Shown here: piece by piece, positions 26,287 to 36,306 of the stretch
How positions within the stretch are numbered: position 1 is the stretch's first letter
Layout of the letters: each line of letters starts with the position of its first letter
Source of the DNA: SAR202 cluster bacterium AC-409-J13_OGT_754m
GTDB taxonomy: Bacteria; Chloroflexota; Dehalococcoidia; Lucifugimonadales; GCA-2712585
NCBI GenBank assembly: GCA_009391235.1
Contig: VEXD01000002.1
Coordinates: forward strand, 1 to 64,000
DNA length: 64,000 nucleotides
Direction: 5' to 3'
Position numbers and translations under genes: made by a program
The notes under the pieces: generated by a model
Seen by the model: the letters and a program-made list of their open reading frames with translations, nothing else
Told to the model about the DNA's origin: nothing
Database searches by the model: none

Positions 26287-26716
26287 AGGATGGGAATTGA
26301 ATATAGGGCCTTTTATTGTATTGTGTATATTAGGGCTATTGATTTCTAGTTGTGCAAATACTGGATCAACCGTGCATAATTTTGATATTGAAATCGAAGA
26401 TTCTTCCATGATTGCTGGAGAATCTACTTTAACTGTTAAGCAAAGAGATCAAGTTGTTCTAAATATTAAAAGTGACGAAGATATCTTCTTCCATATTCAT
26501 GGATATAATCATAAAATCCAAGTTCAAATGGGAAAGGCAACTACCTTTGAGTTTGGGGCAGAAGTTACTGGCAGTTTTCCCTTTACTATTCATACTCTAG
26601 GGTTTGATGAGAACCATGTCGATGTAACCCATGATGATGGTCACGATTCCCACCAACAGAATGAAGGTAACAAGGGAGAGATTGAACTTGGACGATTGGA
26701 TGTATACCCACGTTAA
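26270..26716 (+). CDS. Cupredoxin-like lipoprotein
   Basis: The 148-residue protein has a lipoprotein signal ending LLISSCAN (lipobox LISSC, about residues 22-26). The mature domain looks like a cupredoxin sandwich: QRDQVVLNIKSDEDIFFHIHGYNHKIQVQMGKATTFEFGAEVTGSFPFTIH. Histidines in HIHGYNH and a terminal His/Asp-rich stretch (HDDGHDSHQQ) may bind copper or another metal; the classical cysteine of type 1 copper sites is absent. It overlaps the FixH/YtkA-like gene and precedes the polytopic protein, suggesting one envelope complex. Confidence 0.65.
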   Translation: MTYITKGWELNIGPFIVLCILGLLISSCANTGSTVHNFDIEIEDSSMIAGESTLTVKQRDQVVLNIKSDEDIFFHIHGYNHKIQVQMGKATTFEFGAEVTGSFPFTIHTLGFDENHVDVTHDDGHDSHQQNEGNKGEIELGRLDVYPR

Positions 26717-26755
26717 TTTTATGGACCTTGCTAAATTAGCATAATATCTGAGCTT

Positions 26756-28300
26756 ATGAATAGACAAATACTCGTGTTGCTTGGCAGTTTGGCTTTAGCT
26801 GGTTTAGTGGCATTCATGCCGAATAGTTTGGCGTTTGCCCATGGATTTGGTGAACGCTATGATTTACCGCTACCGCTGTGGTTATATATAGTTGGCGCTG
26901 CAAGTGCGGTGGTTCTATCCTTTGGCGTTGTTAGCTTATTTATAAATAAGCCCAATCTGGTTCATGATTATCCACGTATAAACATATTGAGATGGGCAAT
27001 GGGGCGTTCATTGGTTCATCCTTTAGTGCTTATTCCCATAAAGATTTTGTCTATATTACTGCTTCTACTTGTGATTTTTGGTGGACAACTGGGGAATCAA
27101 GGTTCAACTGAAAATATTACACCCACATTTGTTTGGGTAATTTGGTGGGTAGGACTGGCATATGTTTCGGCTTTAATAGGCAATGTTTGGGTATTAATAA
27201 ATCCTTGGAAAGCCAGTTTTGAGATGATGGAATTGTTGCATAGAAAACTCTCGTCAAAACAAGAATTATCGCTGAATAAACAATACCCCGAAAGTTTAGG
27301 TGTTTGGCCTGGATTGGCTTTGTTTGCGGGTTTTGCATGGATAGAACTTGTCTATCCTAATACAGATGTTCCATCAAAAATATCCCTGATGGCACTGATA
27401 TATTCTGTCATCACCTGGTTAGGAATGTTTTGGTTTGGGAGAGAACGATGGCTTCGTCAAGGCGAGGCATTTGCTATTGTTTTTGGATTCCTTGGAATGT
27501 TTTCTCCCACTGAGATACGAGTGTTGAATGCTGATAATTGTAGACAGTGTGATGTTGATTGCATGGATTTGGACGGTTTTTGTATAGATTGTGCTACTTG
27601 TTTTAATGTAACTGCCCCTACCGATAGAGAGTTGAACCTTAGACCATATGCTGTGGGGTTATTACGGAATGTGCCGATTTCAACTTCGAAATTGTTATTT
27701 GTAATACTATTACTATGTACGGTTACATTTGATGGGTTTGTTGCGACTCCTGCATGGTCTAATTTGGGAACCTTACTCATGAATATATTTTCAGATTGGA
27801 CCACTATTACGACTCTGGCTCTGTTTGGTTTCCCGTTTATATTTCTGGGGATTTATTTGAGTGTGACTAAGATAATGACGTTTTTTGTTAAGGATGACAT
27901 GTCCTTATTGGATGTGGCTTGTTCTTTTGTTTACTCACTTATTCCTATTGCCCTGGCATATCATGTGGCGCATTTCTTGGGATTTCTTCTTATACAAGGA
28001 CAGTTGGTTATACCATTGATATCCGACCCGCTGGGGTTAAATTGGGATCTTATTGGTTCTGCTGACTATATAGTTAACATTGGTATTATTAACGCAAAAG
28101 TTACTTGGGTCATTGCTGTAATCTCAATTGTTATAGGGCACATAGTATCTGTTTTCTTAGCTCATGTTATTGCAAGTCGTGTCATTGTGAATCGTCGTCT
28201 AGCATTGTATAGTCAGTATCCGATGCTAGTTTTCATGGTTGGCTATACTATGATCAGCTTGTGGATATTAGCTCAGCCAATTGTCGAATTTACTGGATAA
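26756..28300 (+). CDS. Polytopic membrane protein with Cys-rich loop
   Basis: This 514-residue protein has a signal-like first helix ending FAHGFGERYDLPLPLWLY and about ten to twelve further membrane segments. In the middle (about residues 260-285) sits a cysteine cluster, NCRQCDVDCMDLDGFCIDCATCF, six cysteines within about 23 residues, suited to bind metal or an iron-sulfur cluster or to form disulfides. I recognise the AHGFGERYDLP opening from uncharacterised membrane proteins but know no function. It is 39 bases downstream of the cupredoxin-like gene, so the three likely form an operon. Confidence 0.65.
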   Translation: MNRQILVLLGSLALAGLVAFMPNSLAFAHGFGERYDLPLPLWLYIVGAASAVVLSFGVVSLFINKPNLVHDYPRINILRWAMGRSLVHPLVLIPIKILSILLLLLVIFGGQLGNQGSTENITPTFVWVIWWVGLAYVSALIGNVWVLINPWKASFEMMELLHRKLSSKQELSLNKQYPESLGVWPGLALFAGFAWIELVYPNTDVPSKISLMALIYSVITWLGMFWFGRERWLRQGEAFAIVFGFLGMFSPTEIRVLNADNCRQCDVDCMDLDGFCIDCATCFNVTAPTDRELNLRPYAVGLLRNVPISTSKLLFVILLLCTVTFDGFVATPAWSNLGTLLMNIFSDWTTITTLALFGFPFIFLGIYLSVTKIMTFFVKDDMSLLDVACSFVYSLIPIALAYHVAHFLGFLLIQGQLVIPLISDPLGLNWDLIGSADYIVNIGIINAKVTWVIAVISIVIGHIVSVFLAHVIASRVIVNRRLALYSQYPMLVFMVGYTMISLWILAQPIVEFTG

Positions 28301-28435
28301 GACTAGTTTCTGTTTCCTACTGGTATGGATGGAAATATTTTATTAATGAGTTGCACATTTTAGATTAGTTTTGCTGATCTATGTGATGTCAAATGGAACT
28401 ATATTGCTTTTAACAATAGGGTGTCCGGTTTAGCA

Positions 28436-29713
28436 ATGAAATTTCTACGGTTAAGAATCTTTTATGGTTGGATTGTTGTCATGATTGGAGTCGTCTGCAT
28501 GGCAGTGTCTTCTGGTCTCTTTTTCCATGGATTTGCATTCTACGTTGAACCTATGCGTAGACAATTTGGGTGGAGCCGAGCTAGTCTTTCTGGCGCTTAT
28601 TCTGTTTCTCAGATAGCAAGGGGAATTTTCGCACCAATCGAAGGATTCTTGATTGAAAGAGTTGGTGCACGATGGGTTACATTTATTGGATTCATGCTTT
28701 TTGCCACAGGTTTTGGGATATTAGGTATTGTAGATAATATAACGACATTTTATATAGCGTTCCTTGTTTTGTCTTTCGGGTCTGGGATGGCTGGGCATAG
28801 TGCAGCAATAGCTAGTATAAATAATTGGTTCCGCCGTTACAGGGTTAGAGCTATATCTATTGCTATGATGGGACTAGGGCTTGGTGGAATAATTTTCTCA
28901 CCCATATTGGCAATTGCTATAGCTAATTTTGGTTGGGAGATGACTGCCTGGGCTTCAGGGATTCTGTTGGTCATGATAGCAATTCCTATAACTCTCCTTA
29001 TTAGATTTCATCCAGAGCCATACGGATACTTGCCTGATAATGCTCCAGCGGTAATGACAAGAGACACTACATCTTATAAAAGCGAAGTAACTGTTACTAA
29101 GGTTGATACAGGTAAACCCGAATATGATTTTACCGTTAATGAAGCTTTAAGATCTTCGGCTTTTTGGTTAATGTCTATAGGCCATGGATTGGCTATGCTT
29201 TTAATTTCTACCATTACTTTCCATCAGGTTGCTTATTTAGAAGCAGACCTAAATTTTTCAACAACTTCTGCTGCTACAATAGTGATGATAACCACAGGTT
29301 TTAATATGGTTGGTCAGCCGATTGGTGGTTTGTTGGGAGATAGGTACCCTAAGCAATACGTTATAGCTGTTACAATGATAGGCCATTGTGTTGCTCTACT
29401 TTTGTTGGCTACGGCTACCCAATTTCCCCAAGTTCTTGCGGCTGCAATAATTCAAGGTTTATCGTGGGGTATACGGGGCCCAGTTCTTATGGCTATACGC
29501 GGGGATTTCTTTGGGCGTGCTCACTTTCCTATTATCATGGGCTTTTCACAGGGAATTATGATGATAGGTATGATAATTGGACCCCTACTAGCTGGGTATA
29601 TGGCAGACCATTACAGCTATGGAACTGGATTTGTAATTATTGCATTGACTACTGGATCTGGGTTTTTCCTGTTTCTTTTTATACGAAACCCCCAATTGTC
29701 CGTTTATAGGTAA
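28436..29713 (+). CDS. MFS transporter, monocarboxylate/oxalate-formate-like
   Basis: The protein has twelve predicted helices and the N-terminal YGWIVVMIGVVCM..GLFFHGFAFYVEPMRRQFGWSRA pattern typical of the OFA/MCT-like MFS branch. ARG and EGFLIERVGAR around helix 2-3 and GLLGDRYPKQ in the second half are the two MFS loops. I prefer ATG at 28436 over the track's GTG at 28421 because the latter has no room for a ribosome site. It likely imports an organic acid; its position before the CoA-transferase/hydratase block hints at uptake of the substrate for that block. Confidence 0.82.
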   Translation: MKFLRLRIFYGWIVVMIGVVCMAVSSGLFFHGFAFYVEPMRRQFGWSRASLSGAYSVSQIARGIFAPIEGFLIERVGARWVTFIGFMLFATGFGILGIVDNITTFYIAFLVLSFGSGMAGHSAAIASINNWFRRYRVRAISIAMMGLGLGGIIFSPILAIAIANFGWEMTAWASGILLVMIAIPITLLIRFHPEPYGYLPDNAPAVMTRDTTSYKSEVTVTKVDTGKPEYDFTVNEALRSSAFWLMSIGHGLAMLLISTITFHQVAYLEADLNFSTTSAATIVMITTGFNMVGQPIGGLLGDRYPKQYVIAVTMIGHCVALLLLATATQFPQVLAAAIIQGLSWGIRGPVLMAIRGDFFGRAHFPIIMGFSQGIMMIGMIIGPLLAGYMADHYSYGTGFVIIALTTGSGFFLFLFIRNPQLSVYR

Positions 29714-29806
29714 TCATGGTATTGTTACCTCGTCAACTTAAAACAGTTCTACTGTGGTCCTTCTGAACCGTTGATATATGACGTGCTTTGTCAAAGAGTT
29801 TAGTGA

Positions 29807-30016
29807 ATGGATCAGTCTAAGATTGGTATATATTTTAACTTAACCGGTCGTACGGTTGTTAGAGTTACGTCACCCTACTGGATTCCCGAAAGTCCTGATT
29901 GGGTAATGATTACCTGTGATCCCAACTCTACCTTGTTAAGGATTCGTGAGTTGATTTCAGAAATGGGATTAATGTGCGATTCAAGTAAGGTGACGTGGAG
30001 TAGTCTGCCCCACTAA
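29807..30016 (+). CDS. Small hypothetical protein (69 aa)
   Basis: The frame encodes MDQSKIGIYFNLTGRTVVRVTSPYWIPESPDWV and an acidic-basic helical end, with balanced amino-acid content that looks coding. The ATG has only a weak purine-rich site (AAGAGTTTAG). It lies between the MFS gene and the first hydratase on the same strand. No domain recognised; it might be a small partner of the hydratases, but nothing in the sequence proves it. Confidence 0.5.
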   Translation: MDQSKIGIYFNLTGRTVVRVTSPYWIPESPDWVMITCDPNSTLLRIRELISEMGLMCDSSKVTWSSLPH

Positions 30017-30103
30017 AATTGAAGTAGAGTACGGCAACTATGTTTGAATTCCCCAAAGCCCAGTTACGTAGAACTTAAAACAAAGCTTAGGGAGGTAAAC
30101 AAA

Positions 30104-31249
30104 ATGCTCGACAGACTTACGGATTTTAAAAAAGATTGTGAACCGTTTATAGGAAAAGAAGCAATGGATGTGCCTGTTGGTGCGGAAGTAGCTGACTGGT
30201 TAACTATACGTCGATTTTGTGCGGGTATAGGAGATGACAACCCTCTATATAAGGATCCATCTTCTGGTGTAGCTACCAAATATAACAGCATGATTGCTCC
30301 TCCGACTTTTGTGGCGGCTATTAGAACCCCTACATCGGCTGGTGCTTATTCTAGGAAGAATTATGGTGTAGCTAAGTTTCTCAGTCATTCAACTATGGAG
30401 TGGGTAGATATAATTAGAGTTGGGGATCGTTTGAATAGTAGACTTGTACTAACTAATTTAGAAGATGGGTTGTCATATCTGGGACATCCCTCTGTCAATG
30501 TTACATCGGAAGCAACGTACCACAATTCTTATGGAGGGCAGATAGCGACTGCTATAGGTAAGTCAAGCATTATTCCTTTTGATAGAGGACATCAGATGTT
30601 GATGGACCGTGGGATTTATGAATATAACGAGCAAGAAATAGATGGTATTGTTGCGGATCTTGATAATGAACTTCCACCGCGTGGGAAAATGCTGCGATAT
30701 TTCGAAGATGTAGAAGTGGGTGATAAATTACCGCATCTTGTTAAAGGACCATTAAATCTTTCGGATTTAATGGCTTGGGTTGTGGCAGAACAGAAACCAG
30801 TATCTTTGGGCACTCAGGCATTCAGATCTGTCAAGACAACTCCAGGATTAATAACTACTAATCCCACCACCAATTGGCCTTGGTGGGATGTAGAACAATG
30901 TGCTGAAGATATTCTTTCGTGCAAAAACGCAGGTTTCAGGGCACCATTTGGTAGGGGAATGCAACGCATTTGTCTGGTAGGGCAGCTTTTAACTGATTGG
31001 ATGGGAGACGATGGATTTCTCCGTTATATGAGTATAGATATATTAAATCACTATATATATGGAGACACTATATGGTTATTTGGGGAAGTATTAGATGCCG
31101 ATAAGCAGGATATTAACGGGCAATCATATGGTGCAGTTGGTGTAAGGGTTAAAGGGGTTAATCAGTTAGGAGAAGATGTTTTGAGTGGAAAAGCAGTGGT
31201 ATATCTTCCATCCCCTGGTCATCCAGTTAGTCTTCCTATTCCACACTGA
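30104..31249 (+). CDS. MaoC-like double-hotdog hydratase/dehydratase
   Basis: The 381-residue protein has two hotdog halves. The first (MaoC_dehydrat_N/FAS1-like) shows VPVGAEVADWLTIRRFCAGIGDDNPLY and NSMIAPPTFVAAI; the second starts near DVEVGDKLPHLVKGPLNLSDLMAW. Such proteins hydrate enoyl-CoA or dehydrate hydroxyacyl-CoA esters. I start at ATG 30104, seven bases after GGGAGGT, and not at the TTG 20 codons upstream. The next gene encodes a related protein; the two could form a heteromer. Downstream CoA-transferases support a role in degrading an acyl-CoA. Confidence 0.8.
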   Translation: MLDRLTDFKKDCEPFIGKEAMDVPVGAEVADWLTIRRFCAGIGDDNPLYKDPSSGVATKYNSMIAPPTFVAAIRTPTSAGAYSRKNYGVAKFLSHSTMEWVDIIRVGDRLNSRLVLTNLEDGLSYLGHPSVNVTSEATYHNSYGGQIATAIGKSSIIPFDRGHQMLMDRGIYEYNEQEIDGIVADLDNELPPRGKMLRYFEDVEVGDKLPHLVKGPLNLSDLMAWVVAEQKPVSLGTQAFRSVKTTPGLITTNPTTNWPWWDVEQCAEDILSCKNAGFRAPFGRGMQRICLVGQLLTDWMGDDGFLRYMSIDILNHYIYGDTIWLFGEVLDADKQDINGQSYGAVGVRVKGVNQLGEDVLSGKAVVYLPSPGHPVSLPIPH

Positions 31250-31311
31250 GGTATATAGTGGATGTGCACTGTGAATGGCTTTAATCAAGGTATCCGAAGG
31301 AGATTATTCTA

Positions 31312-32679
31312 ATGACAATTCAGCAGAGTTTTGAACAGGCTGTAGAGGAGTTCATTGAACTTACCAAACGTCAATTGGGTAAGGAGGCGTTAGAACATCT
31401 TCCTCCTCCTCCTCCGTCTCCGTTCGACCAATCCGGTCCTCCTTTTGAAACATCACATCGATTTGATGAGCGAACGATACGCAACTTTGTCTTAAGCATA
31501 GGTGATGATAATCCCTTATTTTTAGATCCTGAATATGGCACTAATTCAGTATATGGCTCTCAAATTGCCCCTGGGCCAATACTTGCTTTGGCAAGATATC
31601 CCTCGGCACATGGTGTGGTGCGCCCACTAGGATATCCTATGGCCAATTTTATCTCTGGTACCGCGTGGGAATTCTATGATGTAATTAGAGCAGGGTCCAA
31701 ATTCCGCTCATCTAAAGTAACCAAAGAGCTTCTAGAAAGAGATGGCTCTCAAGGCAAATTGATTTTTTTGATATCAGAAACCTTCTATTGGGATTTTCAT
31801 GGTGATCTGCCTGCGAAATCCTATGGTACTCAGATAATGGTCCCTCAACAAAATATGGGGTCTACTAGGACCGTTCCGTTGGAAAGACTTGGAAAACAGA
31901 TGATGTATAAAAGGAAAGCTTCTGATTATAGTGAACACCAGATCAAAGAATACGTTGACCAAATCGAAAAATTCACGCGCCGTGGGTCTACTCCTCTGTA
32001 TTGGGAAGATGTAAGAATAGGGGATAAAATCGGACCGCTTGTCATGCCTCCATGGAGCTTGCAAGATATGATAGCAAGGCATTTTATGGATTATTGCGCT
32101 GATGTTCTGACACCTAAGTCAGACAAACTGCCTCATCTTGCAGCGGATGCTTTGGCATTTGAACCTCTTTATAGAAGGGCAAGGGATAAAGGTGCAGTAG
32201 GAAGGATTCATCCGGTAACTCGGTGGCCATGGGCAGCTGGTAATGAGCATGAGGATGCACTTATGGCAATATATCGGGGACAGCCAGGCCCATTTGATTT
32301 CGGCGTGCAAAGAGTTCAAATTCCGCAAAAATTACTGACTGATTGGGCTGGTGACCATGGCTTCATTCGCCGTCTTTACATTGCCTTGAGAAGACCGACG
32401 TTTTATGGGGATGTGAGTATATATTCTGGTGAAGTGGTTAAGAAATTCAAGGAGATACAAGAAGGTGAGTCTTTACCTGGAGGGCATCCAGGTAAAATTG
32501 AATATTGTGCTGTAGGAATTTCTATTAGTGGGACAAATCAGGTAGGAGAATCACATGCACCTGGGACGGCTACTGTGTACCTGCCTTCTAAAGATAATGG
32601 GCCCGTTATTTTGCCAGTACCACATTTGAGCCGTCCGCCCTTTATAGGGTATGAGGAATACAGGAAAGATTGGTATTAG
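31312..32679 (+). CDS. MaoC-like double-hotdog hydratase paralogue
   Basis: The 455-residue protein is related to the preceding one: DERTIRNFVLSIGDDNPLFLDPEYG and SQIAPGPILALA match its N-terminal hotdog, and DVRIGDKIGPLVMPPWSLQDMIA its C-terminal one. It has an N-terminal extension with a proline run (LPPPPPSPFDQSGPP) of unknown use. ATG follows AAGGAGA. Tandem divergent copies suggest either a two-subunit enzyme or two steps of one pathway. Motifs for the catalytic His/Asp of hydratase 2 are not clear enough to state activity. Confidence 0.78.
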   Translation: MTIQQSFEQAVEEFIELTKRQLGKEALEHLPPPPPSPFDQSGPPFETSHRFDERTIRNFVLSIGDDNPLFLDPEYGTNSVYGSQIAPGPILALARYPSAHGVVRPLGYPMANFISGTAWEFYDVIRAGSKFRSSKVTKELLERDGSQGKLIFLISETFYWDFHGDLPAKSYGTQIMVPQQNMGSTRTVPLERLGKQMMYKRKASDYSEHQIKEYVDQIEKFTRRGSTPLYWEDVRIGDKIGPLVMPPWSLQDMIARHFMDYCADVLTPKSDKLPHLAADALAFEPLYRRARDKGAVGRIHPVTRWPWAAGNEHEDALMAIYRGQPGPFDFGVQRVQIPQKLLTDWAGDHGFIRRLYIALRRPTFYGDVSIYSGEVVKKFKEIQEGESLPGGHPGKIEYCAVGISISGTNQVGESHAPGTATVYLPSKDNGPVILPVPHLSRPPFIGYEEYRKDWY

Positions 32680-32741
32680 AATTACTTAGCAAGTTAGTAA
32701 TTAAAGGCTGTCAAATTAATTAGACTATTAGGAGCTATCGT

Positions 32742-33701
32742 ATGGTCCTACTTTTAGGGGATAAAGAAGTTAACAGTGTTTTAGATATGCATGAATGCGT
32801 CAATGTTATGGAAGATGCTTTTACGCAAATTGGTCAGGGTGAAACTTGGAATAGGCCACGATCACGTATTAGAATGCCGAAAGGCTTCCATCATCTTATG
32901 GCCGCTTCCGTGTTAGGAAGTAATTCCTTTGGGTTAAAAACCTACACTAGTTTTCGTGCAGGCATTCGATTTTTGACTATTTTGTACGATAGTAATACAG
33001 GAGATTTGCAGGCACTAATTCAAGGGGGCAGGTGTAGTCAAATTCGAACTGGTGCTGTTAGTGCTATAGCTACTAGATATATGGCAAGGACTGATTCAAC
33101 AAGAGTAGGAATTATAGGAGCTGGTTATCAAGCTAGAGCTCAATTGGAAGGGGTATGTGCAGTTCGTTCCATTAATGAAATTAAAGTTTATGATCGATCC
33201 TTAGAGACTAGCCAGAAGTTCAGTTCGGAAATGTCTAGTTGGTTAGGTCAAGGAATTTCGGTTGTGCCTACAGCCCAAGATGCGGTAAATGATGTAGACA
33301 TTGTAATAACTATGACTACTTCTAGAGAACCGGTTTTATTTGGTGAATGGCTTAAACCTGGCATGCATGTCAATGCTGCAGGGAGTAATCACTGGATTCG
33401 ACGTGAAGTGGATGATGATGTTATACGACGTTCGGATATTGTTGTAGTAGATAGTATAGCTGATGCTCAGGTAGAGTCAGGGGATTTATTGTATCCAATT
33501 GAGAGAGGGCTAATTAGATGGGACCAAATACATGAACTGTCTTCCATTGTAGTGGGGAGAGTCAGCGGTAGAGACTCTGATGAACAGATCACGCTATTTG
33601 AATCTCAAGGTATAGCCGTTAGTGATGTTGCTGTGGCGTCTCATATATATGCTAAGGCTAAAGAAGCTGGTTTGGGTTTGGATTTGCCTTTGGAAAACTA
33701 A
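32742..33701 (+). CDS. Ornithine cyclodeaminase/mu-crystallin family dehydrogenase
   Basis: The 319-residue protein has the OCD/Mu-crystallin fold: substrate half at the start (MHECVNVMEDAF, RPRSRIRMP, LKTYTSFRAG), Rossmann NAD(P) site VGIIGAGYQARAQLEGV, and MHVNAAGSNHWIRREVDDDVIRRSDIVVVDS. Members include ornithine cyclodeaminase, alanine dehydrogenase and imine reductases; the substrate is uncertain. It lies between the hydratases and CoA-transferases on the same strand, so it likely belongs to the same catabolic unit, possibly handling an amino or imino acid. Confidence 0.85.
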   Translation: MVLLLGDKEVNSVLDMHECVNVMEDAFTQIGQGETWNRPRSRIRMPKGFHHLMAASVLGSNSFGLKTYTSFRAGIRFLTILYDSNTGDLQALIQGGRCSQIRTGAVSAIATRYMARTDSTRVGIIGAGYQARAQLEGVCAVRSINEIKVYDRSLETSQKFSSEMSSWLGQGISVVPTAQDAVNDVDIVITMTTSREPVLFGEWLKPGMHVNAAGSNHWIRREVDDDVIRRSDIVVVDSIADAQVESGDLLYPIERGLIRWDQIHELSSIVVGRVSGRDSDEQITLFESQGIAVSDVAVASHIYAKAKEAGLGLDLPLEN

Positions 33702-33729
33702 TAATGGCTGACGCTGTTTTTGAGGTGAA

Positions 33730-35082
33730 ATGATGAGAGGTGCTTTATCCGGTTTAAGGGTAATTGATTCTACAACCATGGTAGCTATGCCTACGGCAAT
33801 GCATATTATGGCGGATATGGGAGCTGAAGTTATCAAGGTAGAGACCCACACTCTGTTTCGCACAGAAGCAGCCAGGTTAATGTATGCGGATAACGTTCCA
33901 GGAGATCAACCATGGAATAGAGATGGTGCATTTAATACTGTCCAGAGGAGTAAATTGGGCCTAACCCTTAATCTCAAGATTAAAGAGGGGGTGGAAGCTT
34001 TTAAAGATTTAGTTAGGGTAAGTGATGTTGTTGTGGAAAACAATCGTGCCGGTACTATGGAGAGACTAGGATTGGGTTACGAAGAACTGAAAAAAATAAA
34101 ACCTGATCTCATATACTTGTCTAATACTGGGTTTGGTCATACAGGACCATGGAGTAGTTACGCAGGTATAGGTCGAATGTTTGAGTTGACATGTGGTTTA
34201 AGTAATTTTACGGGGTATATTGATGAAGGCCCTAGACGAGTTGGGAAAGCCTTTTTCGATCTTCATGTTGGATGGACTGCCGTATTCGCTATATTAGCTG
34301 CACTACATTATCGACAACGTACCGGTATAGGCCAGTGGATAGATTTTGCCATGTATCAAGTAGGAGTTTCTACAATGGGCGATGTCATACTGGATTTTAT
34401 AGCGAATGGACGGAACGGTTCAGTAATGGGGAATCGTCATCCCTATATGGCGCCACATGGAGTTTACCCTTGCAAAGGTAATGATAGATGGATAGCTATA
34501 GCTGTTGAGAATGATAAACAATGGTTGGCTTTATCCAAGATTATAGGTCAACAGGATTGGACCAACAGAATTGAATTTACTTCAATGGATTCCAGGTGGC
34601 GTAACCAAGATGAATTAGACCATTATATTAGTAAATGGACGAAATCTCTTAGTGATGTGGTTCTTATGAAGATATTACAAGGTCAGGGTGTTCCTGCAGC
34701 TTCTGTAATGAATAGTAGGGATATTTTAACTGATCCACATATGAGAGCACGTGGATTCTACGAGATGATCAAGCATGCTCCTGAAACTGGAATGGGTAGC
34801 AAATTATATTATGGAAGACCTTGGAAAATGTCTAAGACTCCGAGTTATGTAAGAAGTCCAGCTCCCAAATTAGGTGAACATAACGAACTTATTCTTGGGG
34901 ATTTACTTGGGCGCACCGCAAACCAAATTGCTGACCTTTACGAATTAGGAGTTGCTGGTATATCTCCTACTAATCCTTCTATGTACAAACCTCCTACATA
35001 TGAAGAACAGTTAAATGATGGGACATTGGAAGGTTATGATGAGAACTTTAACGAAATCTTAGGAAGTGAATCAAATGATTGA
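33730..35082 (+). CDS. CaiB/BaiF family CoA-transferase (copy 1)
   Basis: The 450-residue class III CoA-transferase shows GLRVIDSTTMVAMPTAMHIMADMGAEVIKVE at the N-terminus and GFGHTGPWSSYAGIGRMFELTCGLSNFTGY in the middle, with the usual KPDLIYLSNTGFG segment. The position of the catalytic aspartate (after the G-x-G-G/ D.Q.G region) can be compared but not proven here. These enzymes move CoA between carboxylic acids. ATG follows TGAGGTG. It overlaps the next CoA-transferase by eight bases, so the two are co-translated and may form a heterodimer, or handle two related acids. Confidence 0.88.
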   Translation: MMRGALSGLRVIDSTTMVAMPTAMHIMADMGAEVIKVETHTLFRTEAARLMYADNVPGDQPWNRDGAFNTVQRSKLGLTLNLKIKEGVEAFKDLVRVSDVVVENNRAGTMERLGLGYEELKKIKPDLIYLSNTGFGHTGPWSSYAGIGRMFELTCGLSNFTGYIDEGPRRVGKAFFDLHVGWTAVFAILAALHYRQRTGIGQWIDFAMYQVGVSTMGDVILDFIANGRNGSVMGNRHPYMAPHGVYPCKGNDRWIAIAVENDKQWLALSKIIGQQDWTNRIEFTSMDSRWRNQDELDHYISKWTKSLSDVVLMKILQGQGVPAASVMNSRDILTDPHMRARGFYEMIKHAPETGMGSKLYYGRPWKMSKTPSYVRSPAPKLGEHNELILGDLLGRTANQIADLYELGVAGISPTNPSMYKPPTYEEQLNDGTLEGYDENFNEILGSESND

Positions 35083-36298
35083 ATCTGCATTAGGATCTTT
35101 TAGGATTTTGGATCTAAGTTCTTATATAGCTGGACCTTACTGCGCAAAAATGCTCGCCGATTATGGTGCAGATGTGATTAAAATTGAGCCAACTGGTACA
35201 GGAGATGTTTCAAGGCAAATAGGTCCATTCTTGAATGATGAGCCTCACATTGAAAAAAGCTTACTCTACTTTTATCTGAATTGTAATAAACGTGGAATCT
35301 CCCTTAACTTAGAAACTGATGATGGTCGTAACATGTTTTTGGACCTTATTAAAACGTCTGATGCTTTAATTGAGAGCTTTCCTCCGGGTTATTTGCGCGA
35401 TTTGGGGTTAGGATACAAGGAATTACAAAAATGCAATCCAGGTCTTGTTATGGCTTCGATAACACCGTTCGGTCAGACTGGACCGTATCGCGACTATGCG
35501 GGAAATGATCTAGTTTACTATGCAATGAGTGGAATGATGTATGCCAGTGGAGCCTATGATAGGGAACCGTTAAAGCATGGACATCCACAAAGTTACTATA
35601 TGGGTGGAATGATTGCGGCTTACACTATTTCAGCAGCACTTTTCGCTAGAAGTTGGAGTGAAGAAGGACAGTATATAGATTTGTCTTTGCAGGAGTGCAT
35701 GGCGGCACATCATCATGAGGGTGCGACCAGATATGCTTACACTGGAACTATTGAAAGACGTGCTCCTAAAATTGGGAGTGGATCTACGAAAGGGATAGGA
35801 TTTGAAGGAATAGTGCCGGCTAAGGATGGATTTATTGGGCCTACTACGCAAAAAGGTCGCCCAGCAGTTTCGTTTGTAGAATATGCAGAACTACTAGGAC
35901 GTACTGATATTGTTGACCCAAAATTTGAAACACGCGAACTACGTAATCAAAATGCTTTGGAATTAGACGATGTGTTACTGCCTATATTGAAGAGTTGGGG
36001 CAAACTGGACTATTTTAATACCATGATGTCAGAAGGATTTGTTGCTGGGGTGGTTCAAACTCCCGAAGACTTAATACGTTGTGTTCAGCTTCAAGCAAGA
36101 AATTTCTATACCAAAGCGTCCCATCCCATTATAGGAGAGATTAAAATACCTGGCGAAATGTTTCGACTACCCGAGTGTCCTTGGGCATTTAGACTTCCTG
36201 CACCCTTGTTGGGCCAACATAACCAAGATATTTATGGTAAGGAAATGGGATATACTGATGCACAATTGGACTTGTTTAAAGGATTGCACGTAATCTAG
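35075..36298 (+). CDS. CaiB/BaiF family CoA-transferase (copy 2)
   Basis: The 407-residue protein has FRILDLSSYIAGPYCAKMLADYGADVIKIEPTGTGD, GISLNLETDDGR, and ASITPFGQTGPYRDYAGNDLVYYAMSG, all typical of class III CoA-transferases. I start at ATG 35075 (overlapping the end of the previous gene, with AGGAAG nine bases upstream) and not at GTG 35066. It is clearly different from copy 1, so not a recent duplicate. The convergent DUF6282 gene follows after eight bases. Confidence 0.88.
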   Translation: MIESALGSFRILDLSSYIAGPYCAKMLADYGADVIKIEPTGTGDVSRQIGPFLNDEPHIEKSLLYFYLNCNKRGISLNLETDDGRNMFLDLIKTSDALIESFPPGYLRDLGLGYKELQKCNPGLVMASITPFGQTGPYRDYAGNDLVYYAMSGMMYASGAYDREPLKHGHPQSYYMGGMIAAYTISAALFARSWSEEGQYIDLSLQECMAAHHHEGATRYAYTGTIERRAPKIGSGSTKGIGFEGIVPAKDGFIGPTTQKGRPAVSFVEYAELLGRTDIVDPKFETRELRNQNALELDDVLLPILKSWGKLDYFNTMMSEGFVAGVVQTPEDLIRCVQLQARNFYTKASHPIIGEIKIPGEMFRLPECPWAFRLPAPLLGQHNQDIYGKEMGYTDAQLDLFKGLHVI

Positions 36299-36306
36299 AC
36301 TTCACC

